Source: Atopostipes sp043425375 (GTDB taxonomy: Bacteria; Bacillota; Bacilli; Lactobacillales; Carnobacteriaceae_A). From it: a stretch of 13,492 nt of DNA. This document shows, piece after piece, positions 1 through 6,591 of the stretch. The position numbers were made by a program, and so were the translations under genes. Position 1 is the first letter of the stretch. Each line of letters starts with the position of its first letter. The notes below the pieces were generated by a model, which saw only the letters and a program-made list of their open reading frames with translations, did not search any database and was not told the origin of the DNA. Location: NCBI GenBank assembly GCA_043425375.1, contig JBHWQC010000108.1, positions 1-13,492 of the forward strand, read 5' to 3'.

Positions 1-544
1 GCGTATAGTATTTCAAATCCCCCATCCCCATGCCGCCTTTTGATAATAGAATAATAAGGAAGACGAGCAGGAAGGCTACGCCTGCACCAAGTAAAGAATT
101 CCACCAAGGAGTCAGCGGATAAAGAATGCGATAAATAATAAATAAGGGCGTAAAAAAGAGCAAGATTTTATTGGGAATTTTTTGATAAGCAATATCTGAT
201 ACCGTGATCGGAACAATCAGAGCAATAAGTAAGAGGCCAAGCATTAAAGAAGGGGTAAATCCAAAAGAAAGATAGGTAAATACAAACAAAACCCCAGTGA
301 TGGCTTCCATAATGGGATAAATCGGTGATATTTTTTGTCGGCATTCTTTACAGCGGCCGCCTTGAAAAACATAGGAAAAGACTGGAATCAGTTCAGGCCA
401 GCCTAATGTCCGTTGGCAAGTGTCGCAGTAGGAGCGGTCTTGCTTAAAAAGAGTCCCGTTTGGTACACGAAGGCCCACTACATTAAAAAAAGAGCCGAAA
501 ATGGTACCGTATATGAAAAAGATAAGAATTATAATTGTTTGCAT
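1..544 (-). CDS. comC: Prepilin peptidase, A24 family (ComC/PilD type), 3' end cut off by window
   Basis: This is an integral membrane aspartic protease that cleaves the leader of type IV pilin-like proteins; in Firmicutes these are usually competence pseudopilins. The 181 visible residues carry the family features in order: an N-terminal membrane segment ending in GSFFNV (17-22), two CxxC pairs (C40/C43 and C65/C68) that would hold a zinc, several further hydrophobic segments, the first catalytic Asp in SDIAYQKIPN (D117), and the second in GMGD followed by LK (D176). The frame stays open to base 1, so roughly the last quarter of the protein lies outside. The ATG at 544 has AGGAGT seven bases upstream. 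Presence of both CxxC pairs suggests the N-methyltransferase half of the family is kept. I am sure of the family; its target pilins are not in view. Confidence 0.93.
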   Translation of the reverse strand, partial: MQTIIILIFFIYGTIFGSFFNVVGLRVPNGTLFKQDRSYCDTCQRTLGWPELIPVFSYVFQGGRCKECRQKISPIYPIMEAITGVLFVFTYLSFGFTPSLMLGLLLIALIVPITVSDIAYQKIPNKILLFFTPLFIIYRILYPLTPWWNSLLGAGVAFLLVFLIILLSKGGMGMGDLKYYT

Positions 545-661
545 GTGGTTACTCCTATGTAGAAAGAAAGATCCCGAGGTGGGGTCTTAATCATTTATTA
601 GTTTCCCCGATAATTCGGCAAACCAGTGAGAAAATCGGTAAAGTTCGACTTTCCTAAGTTC

Positions 662-1073
662 TCAAAAAGAAAGTATTTGAAAATTAGACGCTGAATGGCC
701 AGCTACTAAAACATTGGTCAATTCATTGCTAACCGCCGATAAAATGAAACTGATAGATACCATCAGCAAATAAAGGGGATAGTAATAATATTAATGTTAA
801 TCCCCTTTAAATCACTGCCGGCAATCAGCACAATGACACTCCGAGAGGTTAATAGGATCTCTAAAAATAAGCCAGAAATCATTTACGTCACTAAGGAAAG
901 TCCGCCAAAAAAGAGTAATAGGTATAGTTATGACGAACAGGGTTTAAGCCTACAATCACGGCTACCAGTAACAAGAAAAAGTAAAGGGATGGAAATTCCA
1001 ATGTTTGAGCCAGATTTTGGAAAAAGAAAGATAGATAAACCACATACCCCATTTTTTTTCTTGAATGAATCAT
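662..1073 (-). pseudogene. Probable remnant of a membrane-protein gene, or a 60-aa small membrane protein (891-1073) plus debris
   Basis: The ATG at 1073 has AGAGGG seven bases upstream and opens a 60-codon frame (to 891) with one strong hydrophobic helix, LYFFLLLVAVIVG. After its stop, other minus-strand frames continue to encode hydrophobic stretches: GLFLEILL and SVIVLIAG (about 800-880), then VSISFILSAV in a frame starting with ATG at 763 and ending at 662. Shifting frame near 900 and ignoring stops at about 880 and 765 joins them into a plausible multi-pass membrane protein. I infer decay by at least one frameshift and two nonsense changes. I do not recognise the family. The alternative is that only the 60-aa product is real and the rest is chance hydrophobicity. 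Confidence 0.4.
771..809. repeat. Perfect 10-bp inverted repeat with AT-rich 19-nt loop
   Basis: TAAAGGGGAT at 771-780 is answered by ATCCCCTTTA at 800-809. It lies inside the proposed pseudogene. It has no T-run directly after either arm, so it is not an obvious terminator. It could be chance, a decayed element end or a protein site. Confidence 0.5.
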
Positions 1074-1111
1074 TTTCAAACCCTCTTTTCTTGTGAATCT
1101 TTCACAACTCA

Positions 1112-1120
1112 ATCATAGCA
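1112..1120 (-). promoter_or_regulatory. Extended -10 promoter element upstream of the 60-aa frame
   Basis: Reading minus, TGCTATGAT fits the extended -10 pattern TG-n-TATAAT with one mismatch, and lies about 40 bases before the ATG at 1073. The -35 position (around 1135-1140) is poor. It sits just after the terminator of the GGDEF-EAL gene, where a new promoter would be needed. Confidence 0.35.
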
Positions 1121-1172
1121 CAATGAAATGTATACACCGCACGAAAACTAGATCATCTTGTTTATTTATTGT

Positions 1173-1214
1173 AAAAAAATAGCTGCAAGCAAAAGGAACG
1201 ATCTGCCTGCAACT
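1173..1214 (-). terminator. Rho-independent terminator of the GGDEF-EAL gene
   Basis: On the minus strand an 11-bp stem (AGTTGCAGGCA with TGCTTGCAGCT, two G-U pairs) closes a 12-nt loop and is followed by A and seven T. It starts 14 bases after the stop codon at 1228. Confidence 0.85.
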
Positions 1215-1227
1215 AGTGGTTACGTTT

Positions 1228-2568
1228 TTAGATTGTGTTGCTGACAAGTGGTGCAATTTCATGCGGCAAAACCGGCCGGCTGTAGAGATAGCCTTGGCCA
1301 TAAGGGCAGTTGTTATCAACCAAGAAATCCTGCTGTTCTTTCGTCTCAATGCCTTCAGCTATTACAGAGAAGCCCAGATTTTGCCCCATTTGAATCATAC
1401 TTTTGACTAAGGAATCGGTCTTTTGCATTCCAGGGACCTGCTGGATAAAGGAGCGATCAATTTTTAAAATATCAATCGACAGATTGTTCAAAAGGCTCAA
1501 AGAAGAATACCCGGTGCCAAAATCATCAATGGCCACTTTCACTTGGTGGCTATGTAAGGCATCCGCTACTTGTTTCGCATATTCTGGATGGGTCATGACA
1601 CTTTCTGTGATTTCAATAATAAAATCAGCAGGGTTTAAATTAAACATCGCAATGGAATCCACCATTCGATCCACTAACCACTTGTCTTGAAATTGACTGG
1701 CAGATACATTGACTGCCATTTTTATTTGAATGCCCTGATCTTCCCATTCCCTCATTTGTCTAGCCGCTTCGTAGATGACCCAGTAGCCTAAATCTGTCAT
1801 CACACCTGACTGTTCAGCCACCGGAATAAATTCAAAAGGCGGGATGTTGCCGAGCTTTGGGTGCTCCCAACGCATAAGGGCTTCGACCGCCACGACTTTG
1901 CCCGTCACTAAGTTTATTTTTGGCTGATAGACTAGATAAAATTCCTGATGCTGGATCGCTTTATTCATACTCATCTCAATTGCTCGTTTGCGTGCGATAA
2001 TTTCTTTGTCTTCCGGCATATATACAAGAAAATTATTTTGTTCTTTTTGCTTCATTTGAAATTTCGCTACTTCTGCTTGATGCAATAACTCTTCAGCATC
2101 ACGCCCATTTGTTGGATAATGGCTCATGCCTACTGAAGCCGTAATATATAAAATGCGTTCATTGATTTCAAAAGGATTGGAGATGATTTCAGTTAATTGC
2201 TGGCCAAGTGTTTCTAATTCACTAAATGCTACATCTTCTAAAAAAAGGTAAAGCTCATCGGCTCCGTCACGAAACACCGTGTGTTCGGTCCCATACACTT
2301 GCTTTAAGCGCTCCGACAACTCAATCAGTAACTGATCACCATTCTCTCGTCCGTATAATAGATTAACGGAATGAAAACGATCCAAATCAATCATAACGAT
2401 TGTTTTTTCTATGGCTGTTGATGCGTTATATTCTTGGATTATTTTTTTTCGGTTGGGCAACTTTGTTAATCCATCGTAATAATATAATTCATCAATATGT
2501 TCATTCGTTGCTTTTAATTTTTTTGTTAATTTTTGGTTTTCTGCGCTTAAATCTTTCCAATTACGCAA
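1228..2568 (-). CDS. GGDEF-EAL domain protein, predicted c-di-GMP phosphodiesterase
   Basis: A 446-residue soluble protein with a short coiled-coil-like N-terminus (1-28) and no sensor or membrane segment. The GGDEF domain (about 29-185) starts with DGLTKLPNR, but its signature is RDGADEL (G102-L106): the second Gly is Ala and the Phe is Leu. That should weaken or abolish diguanylate cyclase activity, though GTP binding could remain. The EAL domain (about 200-440) keeps its expected catalytic and metal residues: EALMRW (E229), NVSASQF (N287), EITES (E319), DDFGTGYSSL (D348, D349), LKIDRSF (K369), AEGIET (E405) and GQGY (Q425). I infer it degrades c-di-GMP to pGpG. The start is a TTG at 2568 with GGAGGA seven bases upstream; no ATG fits this ribosome site. 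It lies 83 bp downstream of the methyltransferase and ends in a clear terminator. Confidence 0.92.
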   Translation of the reverse strand: MRNWKDLSAENQKLTKKLKATNEHIDELYYYDGLTKLPNRKKIIQEYNASTAIEKTIVMIDLDRFHSVNLLYGRENGDQLLIELSERLKQVYGTEHTVFRDGADELYLFLEDVAFSELETLGQQLTEIISNPFEINERILYITASVGMSHYPTNGRDAEELLHQAEVAKFQMKQKEQNNFLVYMPEDKEIIARKRAIEMSMNKAIQHQEFYLVYQPKINLVTGKVVAVEALMRWEHPKLGNIPPFEFIPVAEQSGVMTDLGYWVIYEAARQMREWEDQGIQIKMAVNVSASQFQDKWLVDRMVDSIAMFNLNPADFIIEITESVMTHPEYAKQVADALHSHQVKVAIDDFGTGYSSLSLLNNLSIDILKIDRSFIQQVPGMQKTDSLVKSMIQMGQNLGFSVIAEGIETKEQQDFLVDNNCPYGQGYLYSRPVLPHEIAPLVSNTI

Positions 2569-2617
2569 TGAGAACTCCTCCGCTTCTAACTTCGGTTTTT
2601 TCTAGTCGGTCTATGTT

Positions 2618-2635
2618 GGCTATCGGAAAATAGCC
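2618..2635 (-). other. Perfect 6-bp hairpin in the leader between the methyltransferase and GGDEF-EAL genes
   Basis: On minus, GGCTAT-6 nt-ATAGCC lies about 50 bases before the TTG start at 2568. No T-run follows, so it is not a terminator. CTTCG and CGAAG flank it and could extend the fold. Its function is unknown. Confidence 0.4.
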
Positions 2636-2651
2636 GCGAAGATTAAGAATC

Positions 2652-3365
2652 TCAGTCACTTTTTTTATCTTCTGTCATAAAACCAAAGTCATCGTCTTCT
2701 TTTTTGGTAATGAGCAGCAAGCCATCTCCAATTGGCAAAATGGTTGTAATTAAAGCAGGGTGGTCGAGCACGACATCTAAGAAGGCATTTAATTTTTTAT
2801 GAATCGTGCGCACGCGTCTAGGAATTTCTTGTGTTTCCTGTAAAATAGTCCCACCTTGCAAAATATCATCTACAGCCAGTACCCCACCTTTTTTAAGGAC
2901 CCGCATGCAATCGGGAAAGAAATCGTAATATTTGGCTTTGGCGCTATCCATAAAAATAAAGTCGAAGTAGTCTGCCGGCAAGGTGGCTAACCAATCCTCT
3001 GCTTGTCCCTCTAATATTTTTACCCGGTCGGCTATACCAAATGCTTCAAAATTCTCTTGTGCGCGTGTGACTAAATCAGTGTTGCGCTCAATGGTTTGGA
3101 TATTGGCCTGTGAGTATTTAGCAAACACACTAGCTGAAAAGCCGATATGTGTGCCCACTTCTAAAATTTCTTGCGGATTTAATTGGTCCAGCAGCCAGAT
3201 AAAATAAGAAACCGTTTCGTGAGGGATTACCGGGTTACGGTTTTCATTCGCGACGCGTTGCAGTTCTCCAAGGGATCCGTCGAGCTGTTTTTGGCCAGTC
3301 CGCAAAAATTCGCGCACGTCGTTATTGATGACTGGCCGGTCCATCATTTCATTTTTTTTACGCAT
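2652..3365 (-). CDS. trmR: Class I O-methyltransferase, TrmR (YrrM)-like
   Basis: A 237-residue SAM-dependent methyltransferase of the COMT-like O-methyltransferase family 3. Visible motifs are the SAM loop LEVGTHIGFSA (68-78; usual form LEIGTxxGYSA), an acidic residue after strand 2 (E93), FIFMDSAKAKYYDFF (137-150) with the metal-binding Asp D140, and AVDDILQGG (164-172) with D166/D167. In Bacillus subtilis the relative YrrM (TrmR) methylates 5-hydroxyuridine at tRNA position 34. I infer the same role from overall resemblance, but the family also contains small-molecule methyltransferases. The usual U34 hydroxylation partners (TrhP/YrrN-YrrO) are not in the window. The ATG at 3365 follows AGGAG. 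The C-terminal tail from about residue 222 is rich in Asp and Lys and probably disordered. Confidence 0.82.
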   Translation of the reverse strand: MRKKNEMMDRPVINNDVREFLRTGQKQLDGSLGELQRVANENRNPVIPHETVSYFIWLLDQLNPQEILEVGTHIGFSASVFAKYSQANIQTIERNTDLVTRAQENFEAFGIADRVKILEGQAEDWLATLPADYFDFIFMDSAKAKYYDFFPDCMRVLKKGGVLAVDDILQGGTILQETQEIPRRVRTIHKKLNAFLDVVLDHPALITTILPIGDGLLLITKKEDDDFGFMTEDKKSD

Positions 3366-3408
3366 TTTTCTCCTACTTTCTTATGATTCCTTTGTAAACT
3401 CTGTGTAT

Positions 3409-3437
3409 TTCATTAAAAATATTTGTTATACTATAAT
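3409..3437 (+). promoter_or_regulatory. Promoter of the CBS-domain gene
   Basis: A perfect TATAAT (3432-3437) has TTCATT 17 bases upstream. An overlapping TATACT (3427-3432) with TGTATT at 17 is a second option. The ATG follows 33 bases after the -10. This excludes a start upstream of 3437. Confidence 0.65.
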
Positions 3438-3470
3438 TGCAATTTAAGAATTCGAGAGGGGAAACAATTT

Positions 3471-4106
3471 ATGTTGATTAAAGAGCTTTCTCTAGTAAAG
3501 ACACACGTTCGGACCGTTCCGGAAACGGTGACTTTAGAAGAGGCTTTGGAATTATTAGAGGAATACGGCTACCGTTGTGTGCCGATTTTGGATGAATCAG
3601 GAACGATTTACCGGGGCAATATCTACCGGATGCATTTGTACAAACACAAATCAGAAGGCGGCGATATGTCTTTGCCGGTGACGCATTTACTGAAAAATGC
3701 GACAAAATATGTTCACACTTATTCTTCCTTTTATAGTATTTTCTTTATGATTAAAGACTTGCCTTACATTACTGTACTGGATGAAAACAATCATTTTTAT
3801 GGGATTTTAACCCATAGTGCGTTGATTGAATTGCTTGAACAGTCATGGAATTTAAAAACAGGAAGTTATGTATTGACGATTGCAGTAGGTGGAGACAAGG
3901 GTGATTTGGCGAATGTCGCAAAAATTATCAACCGCCACAGCAGCATCATGAGTACCATTACTTTAGATAGCGAACAAGACTCCATTCGACGCCTGATTAT
4001 GACGTTGGAACCGGAGGCAACCGCTTCGGATGTTGATAAAATTTCTGCCCAGCTTGATCGCCGCGGTTACCGCGTCATCCAAGTCGAAGACTTAAAGAAT
4101 CGTTAA
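3471..4106 (+). CDS. cbpA: CBS-ACT domain protein, probable c-di-AMP-binding protein CbpA
   Basis: A 211-residue soluble protein. Two CBS repeats can be made out: about 1-60 (the MLIKELSLVKTHVRTV start and YRCVPILDESGTIYRGN) and about 70-125 (VTHLLKNATKY and ITVLDENNHFYGILTHSAL). They are followed by an ACT-like C-terminal domain (about 135-208; YVLTIAV through GYRVIQVEDL). This layout matches CbpA of Listeria and enterococci, which binds c-di-AMP; the ligand here is inferred from that. The ATG at 3471 has GAGAGGGG upstream and lies after the promoter, so an in-frame TTG at 3423 is not the start. It is monocistronic, divergent from the methyltransferase gene and ends in a strong terminator. 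A plain nucleotide-sensing CBS protein is the alternative. Confidence 0.78.
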   Translation: MLIKELSLVKTHVRTVPETVTLEEALELLEEYGYRCVPILDESGTIYRGNIYRMHLYKHKSEGGDMSLPVTHLLKNATKYVHTYSSFYSIFFMIKDLPYITVLDENNHFYGILTHSALIELLEQSWNLKTGSYVLTIAVGGDKGDLANVAKIINRHSSIMSTITLDSEQDSIRRLIMTLEPEATASDVDKISAQLDRRGYRVIQVEDLKNR

Positions 4107-4157
4107 TTATTATAACATGGATGGATAACTTTTTATCTAATTTTTTGAAAATAGAAT

Positions 4158-4218
4158 AAAAAAAGAGAAGCTACTAAGGGTTCCAAAATGGAAACGGAAA
4201 GTAGTTTCTCTTTTTTTG
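4158..4218. terminator. Bidirectional terminator between the CBS-domain gene and the oxidoreductase gene
   Basis: A long stem pairs AAGAGAAGCTACT (4162-4174) with AGTAGTTTCTCTT (one G-U pair). There is an inner TTCCA/TGGAA helix, an A-run on the left and seven T on the right. It can stop transcription from both convergent sides. Confidence 0.92.
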
Positions 4219-4281
4219 TCTTACTCTAGAATTTTATAGCATGCCTACCTCGTTTTTCATTTTTGAGGCAGCTTTGGCGAA

Positions 4282-5274
4282 TTAGTCATTATCTCCCACA
4301 TCAATCACAATTTTACCTGTGTTTTCATTGTCTTCCATTTGACGATGTGCTTCGGGCAAGTCGTCAAACGACAAGACCGAGTGAATAATCGGCTGGATGA
4401 TATCTTCTTCAAAGAAGGGCATGATGCGCTTCGCAAATTCTTGCGAAAGCTCTGCTTTATATTCATTGCTTCTAGGCGTAAGCAGTGTTCCAATCAAAGC
4501 AATGCGTTTGCCGAGTAAATCGCCTAAATGGAAGTGGTCAATTTCTGCCCCACCGAGTGTACCAATAACCACCCAGCGGCCATCAACAGCAATACTCTTC
4601 AAATTTTTCTCATAATAAGAAGCCCCGATAAAGTCCAAGATGACATCCACTCCGCGCCCGTCAGTAATTTCAAGAACGCGTTCTGAGAAGTCTTCTTCTT
4701 TATAGTTGATGACGTGCTGCGCCCCTAAGGCTTTTGCCATCTCCAATTTATGCGGTTTTCCTGCTGTTGCGATAATATTGGCATCCGTAATTTTACGGCT
4801 CGCTAATTGAATGGCGGCTGTGCCCACGCCGCTGCCGGCCGCATGAATAAGAATCGTTTGCTCAGGTTTTAATTTCCCTAACCAAAACATCGTCTGATAC
4901 GCCGTTAAAAAGACTTCTGGAATCGCAGCCGCTTCCACAAAAGACATCGAATTTGGAATTTCCATCGCTCGCCCAGCATCCATGGCGACATATTCAGCGT
5001 AGGCTTGCCTGTCCGTAATACCCGCTACACGCGTGCCTTTTTTCAACTCGGGATACTTTGGCGATTCTTTCTCTACTACCCCGCTGACTTCCACCCCTAA
5101 AATAGGGTACGGCTCCGTTAAGTCTGTATTTTCACGGGTTAAAATATCTGTCCGATTAATCGCTGTTGCCTCTACTTTAATTAAAACGTCTTCTTCTGTA
5201 GGTTGTGGAATGGGCCGGTCGACTTGGATTAATTGCTCTCGTCCACCCGGCTCTTTAATTGTCCATGCTTTCAT
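4282..5274 (-). CDS. MDR-family NAD(P)H:quinone oxidoreductase-like protein
   Basis: A 330-residue member of the medium-chain dehydrogenase/reductase superfamily, quinone oxidoreductase (QOR/PIG3) branch. The N-terminal catalytic fold has INRTDILTREN (39-49) and PYPILGVEVSGVV (55-67). The nucleotide fold has HAAGSGVGTAAIQLA (144-158), then VDVILDFIGASYY and GRWVVIGTLGGA. The zinc-binding Cys/His set of alcohol dehydrogenases is absent, as expected for QOR types, so it is predicted to be zinc-independent and to use NADPH on quinones or enals. The substrate cannot be read from sequence. The ATG at 5274 has AGGAG eight bases upstream. It begins 14 bases after queT stops and is probably co-transcribed with it; no functional link between the two is evident. 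Confidence 0.88.
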   Translation of the reverse strand: MKAWTIKEPGGREQLIQVDRPIPQPTEEDVLIKVEATAINRTDILTRENTDLTEPYPILGVEVSGVVEKESPKYPELKKGTRVAGITDRQAYAEYVAMDAGRAMEIPNSMSFVEAAAIPEVFLTAYQTMFWLGKLKPEQTILIHAAGSGVGTAAIQLASRKITDANIIATAGKPHKLEMAKALGAQHVINYKEEDFSERVLEITDGRGVDVILDFIGASYYEKNLKSIAVDGRWVVIGTLGGAEIDHFHLGDLLGKRIALIGTLLTPRSNEYKAELSQEFAKRIMPFFEEDIIQPIIHSVLSFDDLPEAHRQMEDNENTGKIVIDVGDND

Positions 5275-5288
5275 TCAATCTACTCCTT

Positions 5289-5789
5289 CTATTTTCTACT
5301 TTCCATTAATTCATTAAAATGAAGTTGTCGATCTAAGAGTAACATAACTGGAATGGTAACAACCATTACGACGGCAATGCTTGCGGCAAAACTAGCATAG
5401 AGTGTCCAAAAAATCGCCATTTGATTTGAAAGAAGTGCGACCATCAAAGCCAAGATAAAACTGGTAGCGGCAAAAATCGCTGAATTGATCAGCATCTTTT
5501 GCGTCATCGTATGGCTTTCTCTCACGATTAAAGACACAAGCCATAGGGAAACAATTGTATGTAACGTTCCAAAGATTACATCGTAAATGCCGAATTCAGA
5601 ACGGATATTTGACACGGCGACACCAATAACAAGCCCTATCGAATATTTTCGGTTATACAGTGGCAAGTGGGCAAACATCTCTGAAAGACGCAGCTGCAAG
5701 GCCCCATAGGAAGGTAAAAAAATAGTAATGACGATGTAAAGGGCAGCAAATAGGGCATTTAGGGTCATCTGTTTTAAGGATAATTTCAT
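5289..5789 (-). CDS. queT: QueT family membrane protein, predicted queuosine-precursor transporter (ECF S component)
   Basis: A 166-residue, very hydrophobic protein with about five or six membrane segments. It carries the QueT family hallmarks near the N-terminus: NALFAALYIVITI (11-23), then GALQLRLSEMFAHLPLYNRKY (29-49) and the FGIYDVIFGT segment. QueT proteins are substrate-binding subunits of energy-coupling factor transporters thought to import queuine or preQ precursors; the shared ECF ATPase and T subunit are not in this window. The ATG at 5789 has GGAG about eleven bases upstream, a rather long spacing. I looked for a preQ1 riboswitch in the 93 bp leader and found none; the hairpin there reads as a terminator for mazF. 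No strong promoter was seen. Confidence 0.85.
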   Translation of the reverse strand: MKLSLKQMTLNALFAALYIVITIFLPSYGALQLRLSEMFAHLPLYNRKYSIGLVIGVAVSNIRSEFGIYDVIFGTLHTIVSLWLVSLIVRESHTMTQKMLINSAIFAATSFILALMVALLSNQMAIFWTLYASFAASIAVVMVVTIPVMLLLDRQLHFNELMESRK

Positions 5790-5832
5790 CTAACGTTCAT
5801 CTCCTTTATTCGTTCAAATCAGTATAAATAAG

Positions 5833-5861
5833 AAAAAGCCAGCCTTTGTGAGGGTGGCTTT
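5833..5861 (-). terminator. Terminator after mazF
   Basis: On minus, AAAGCCA pairs with TGGCTTT around an inner CCT/AGG helix with one mismatch, followed by a T-rich run. It lies 22 bases after the mazF stop and before queT. Confidence 0.8.
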
Positions 5862-5864
5862 CAT

Positions 5865-5880
5865 ATGTATAAATAATGTA
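5865..5880 (-). promoter_or_regulatory. Two UACAU pentads in the mazF 3' untranslated region (candidate MazF cleavage sites)
   Basis: Reading minus, TACAT occurs at 5880-5876 and again at 5869-5865, in the 21 bases between the mazF stop codon and its terminator hairpin. UACAU is the known cut site of the B. subtilis and S. aureus MazF toxins. I found no TACAT in the mazE-mazF coding region on that strand. Use as a self-cleavage site is inference. Confidence 0.4.
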
Positions 5881-5882
5881 CA

Positions 5883-6221
5883 CTAAACAAGGCCCAAACT
5901 AATTCGAAGAGCCAAATCGATATCTTCCATCAACTCATCGCTTAGGTGAGTAATTTTGTCTGTCAGACGCTGTTTATCAATCGTCCGAATTTGTTCCAAC
6001 AAGGCCACGGAGTTTTCCGTCAGCCCCTTGTCTTTGCCAATTGCCACATGGGTGGGCACCCGACTCTTATCAATTTTGCTGGTAATTGCAGCAACAATAA
6101 TGGTCGGGCTGTATTTATTGCCCACATTGTTTTGCAAAATTAAGACAGGGCGTACGCCTCCCTGCTCGGATCCCACAACTGGCGACAAATCTGCGTAATA
6201 CACTTCTCCACGCTTTATCAT
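5883..6221 (-). CDS. mazF: MazF/NdoA-type endoribonuclease toxin
   Basis: A 112-residue cytoplasmic mRNA interferase. It looks like a close relative of B. subtilis EndoA (NdoA): the N-terminus KRGEVYYADLSPVVGSEQGG, then VRPVLILQN with R24, then IVAAITSK with T47, and LLEQIRTIDKQRLTDKITHL. R24 and T47 correspond to the catalytic Arg25 and Thr48 of EndoA, so the toxin should be active, and UACAU is its likely target. The ATG at 6221 has AGGGGG upstream. It follows mazE by 40 bases and shares its promoter; repression by the MazE-MazF complex is the family norm. It ends in a terminator. Confidence 0.95.
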   Translation of the reverse strand: MIKRGEVYYADLSPVVGSEQGGVRPVLILQNNVGNKYSPTIIVAAITSKIDKSRVPTHVAIGKDKGLTENSVALLEQIRTIDKQRLTDKITHLSDELMEDIDLALRISLGLV

Positions 6222-6261
6222 GTTTCTGTCCCCCTTAGTTGTTCAGGGAACTATCTTTTAA

Positions 6262-6519
6262 TCAATACCCATCAATGTGATCAAAAGCTTCATTCTCTGA
6301 GACAGTAAACGCTCTGCTTATTTCCAAGTTTAAATTGCCCATTTCTACATAGCCATTTTTTAATTTGTTATAGTTGTCGACAAAGTCATTTAACGTGCGT
6401 TTCAATAAAAAATCAAATATTTTATGTTCCTCTTCGTTTATGTCATTACTGATCTCTTTAATCACCGAATAAGTCATTTGATCAATTTCAACAACCATCT
6501 TTTTACAATCTTCCGCCAT
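6262..6519 (-). CDS. mazE: Divergent MazE-type antitoxin
   Basis: An 85-residue protein directly upstream of mazF. The C-terminus GYVEMGNLNLEIS ... SENEAFDHIDGY matches the toxin-binding tail of the EndoAI/MazE family (GYxEMxxINLxIAxE...AExEA). The N-terminal part begins with a short basic strand, KKMVVEID, as in ribbon-helix-helix antitoxins. After that it is unusually acidic (DINEEEHKIFDF) and lacks the Arg-rich helix typical of enterococcal and Bacillus relatives. I placed the start at ATG 6519, nine bases after AGGGGG; a GTG at 6525 is only three bases from it. It has its own promoter after acpS. Assignment rests on the tail and the position. Confidence 0.8.
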   Translation of the reverse strand: MAEDCKKMVVEIDQMTYSVIKEISNDINEEEHKIFDFLLKRTLNDFVDNYNKLKNGYVEMGNLNLEISRAFTVSENEAFDHIDGY

Positions 6520-6561
6520 GAGCACTGGCCCCCTAAGCTAAAGTTACATGTTCTATATCAT

Positions 6562-6589
6562 ATTTTAGCATAAAGGGCGAATAACTCAA
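6562..6589 (-). promoter_or_regulatory. Promoter of mazEF
   Basis: On minus, TTGAGT (6589-6584) is followed after 16 bases by TAAAAT (6567-6562), with TG one base before it as an extended -10. The -35 starts within a few bases of the acpS stop codon, so mazEF can be expressed apart from the cell-wall genes. Confidence 0.75.
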
Positions 6590-6591
6590 CT

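Noticed and set aside
568..588. Hairpin in the comC leader (AAGATCCC with GGGGTCTT) as a terminator or attenuator
   Set aside because: The minus-strand RNA, the relevant one, has a C-A mismatch in the stem and only a mixed T/C tail. The cleaner pairing is on the plus strand, where no T-run follows.
794..1096. A 100-codon plus-strand open frame in the 545-1227 gap
   Set aside because: It has no clear ribosome site, a low-complexity composition and no recognisable motif, and it lies antisense to the hydrophobic minus-strand frames, which have better start signals.
4219..4281. Second terminator (GCTGCCTC with GAGGTAG, minus strand) just after the oxidoreductase stop
   Set aside because: The stem is imperfect and lacks a T-run; the strong terminator at 4158-4218 serves this gene.
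5790..5882. A preQ1 riboswitch in front of queT
   Set aside because: QueT genes often have one, but the leader lacks the class I and class II core sequences. The only hairpin is a terminator lying too close to the mazF stop to leave room for an aptamer.
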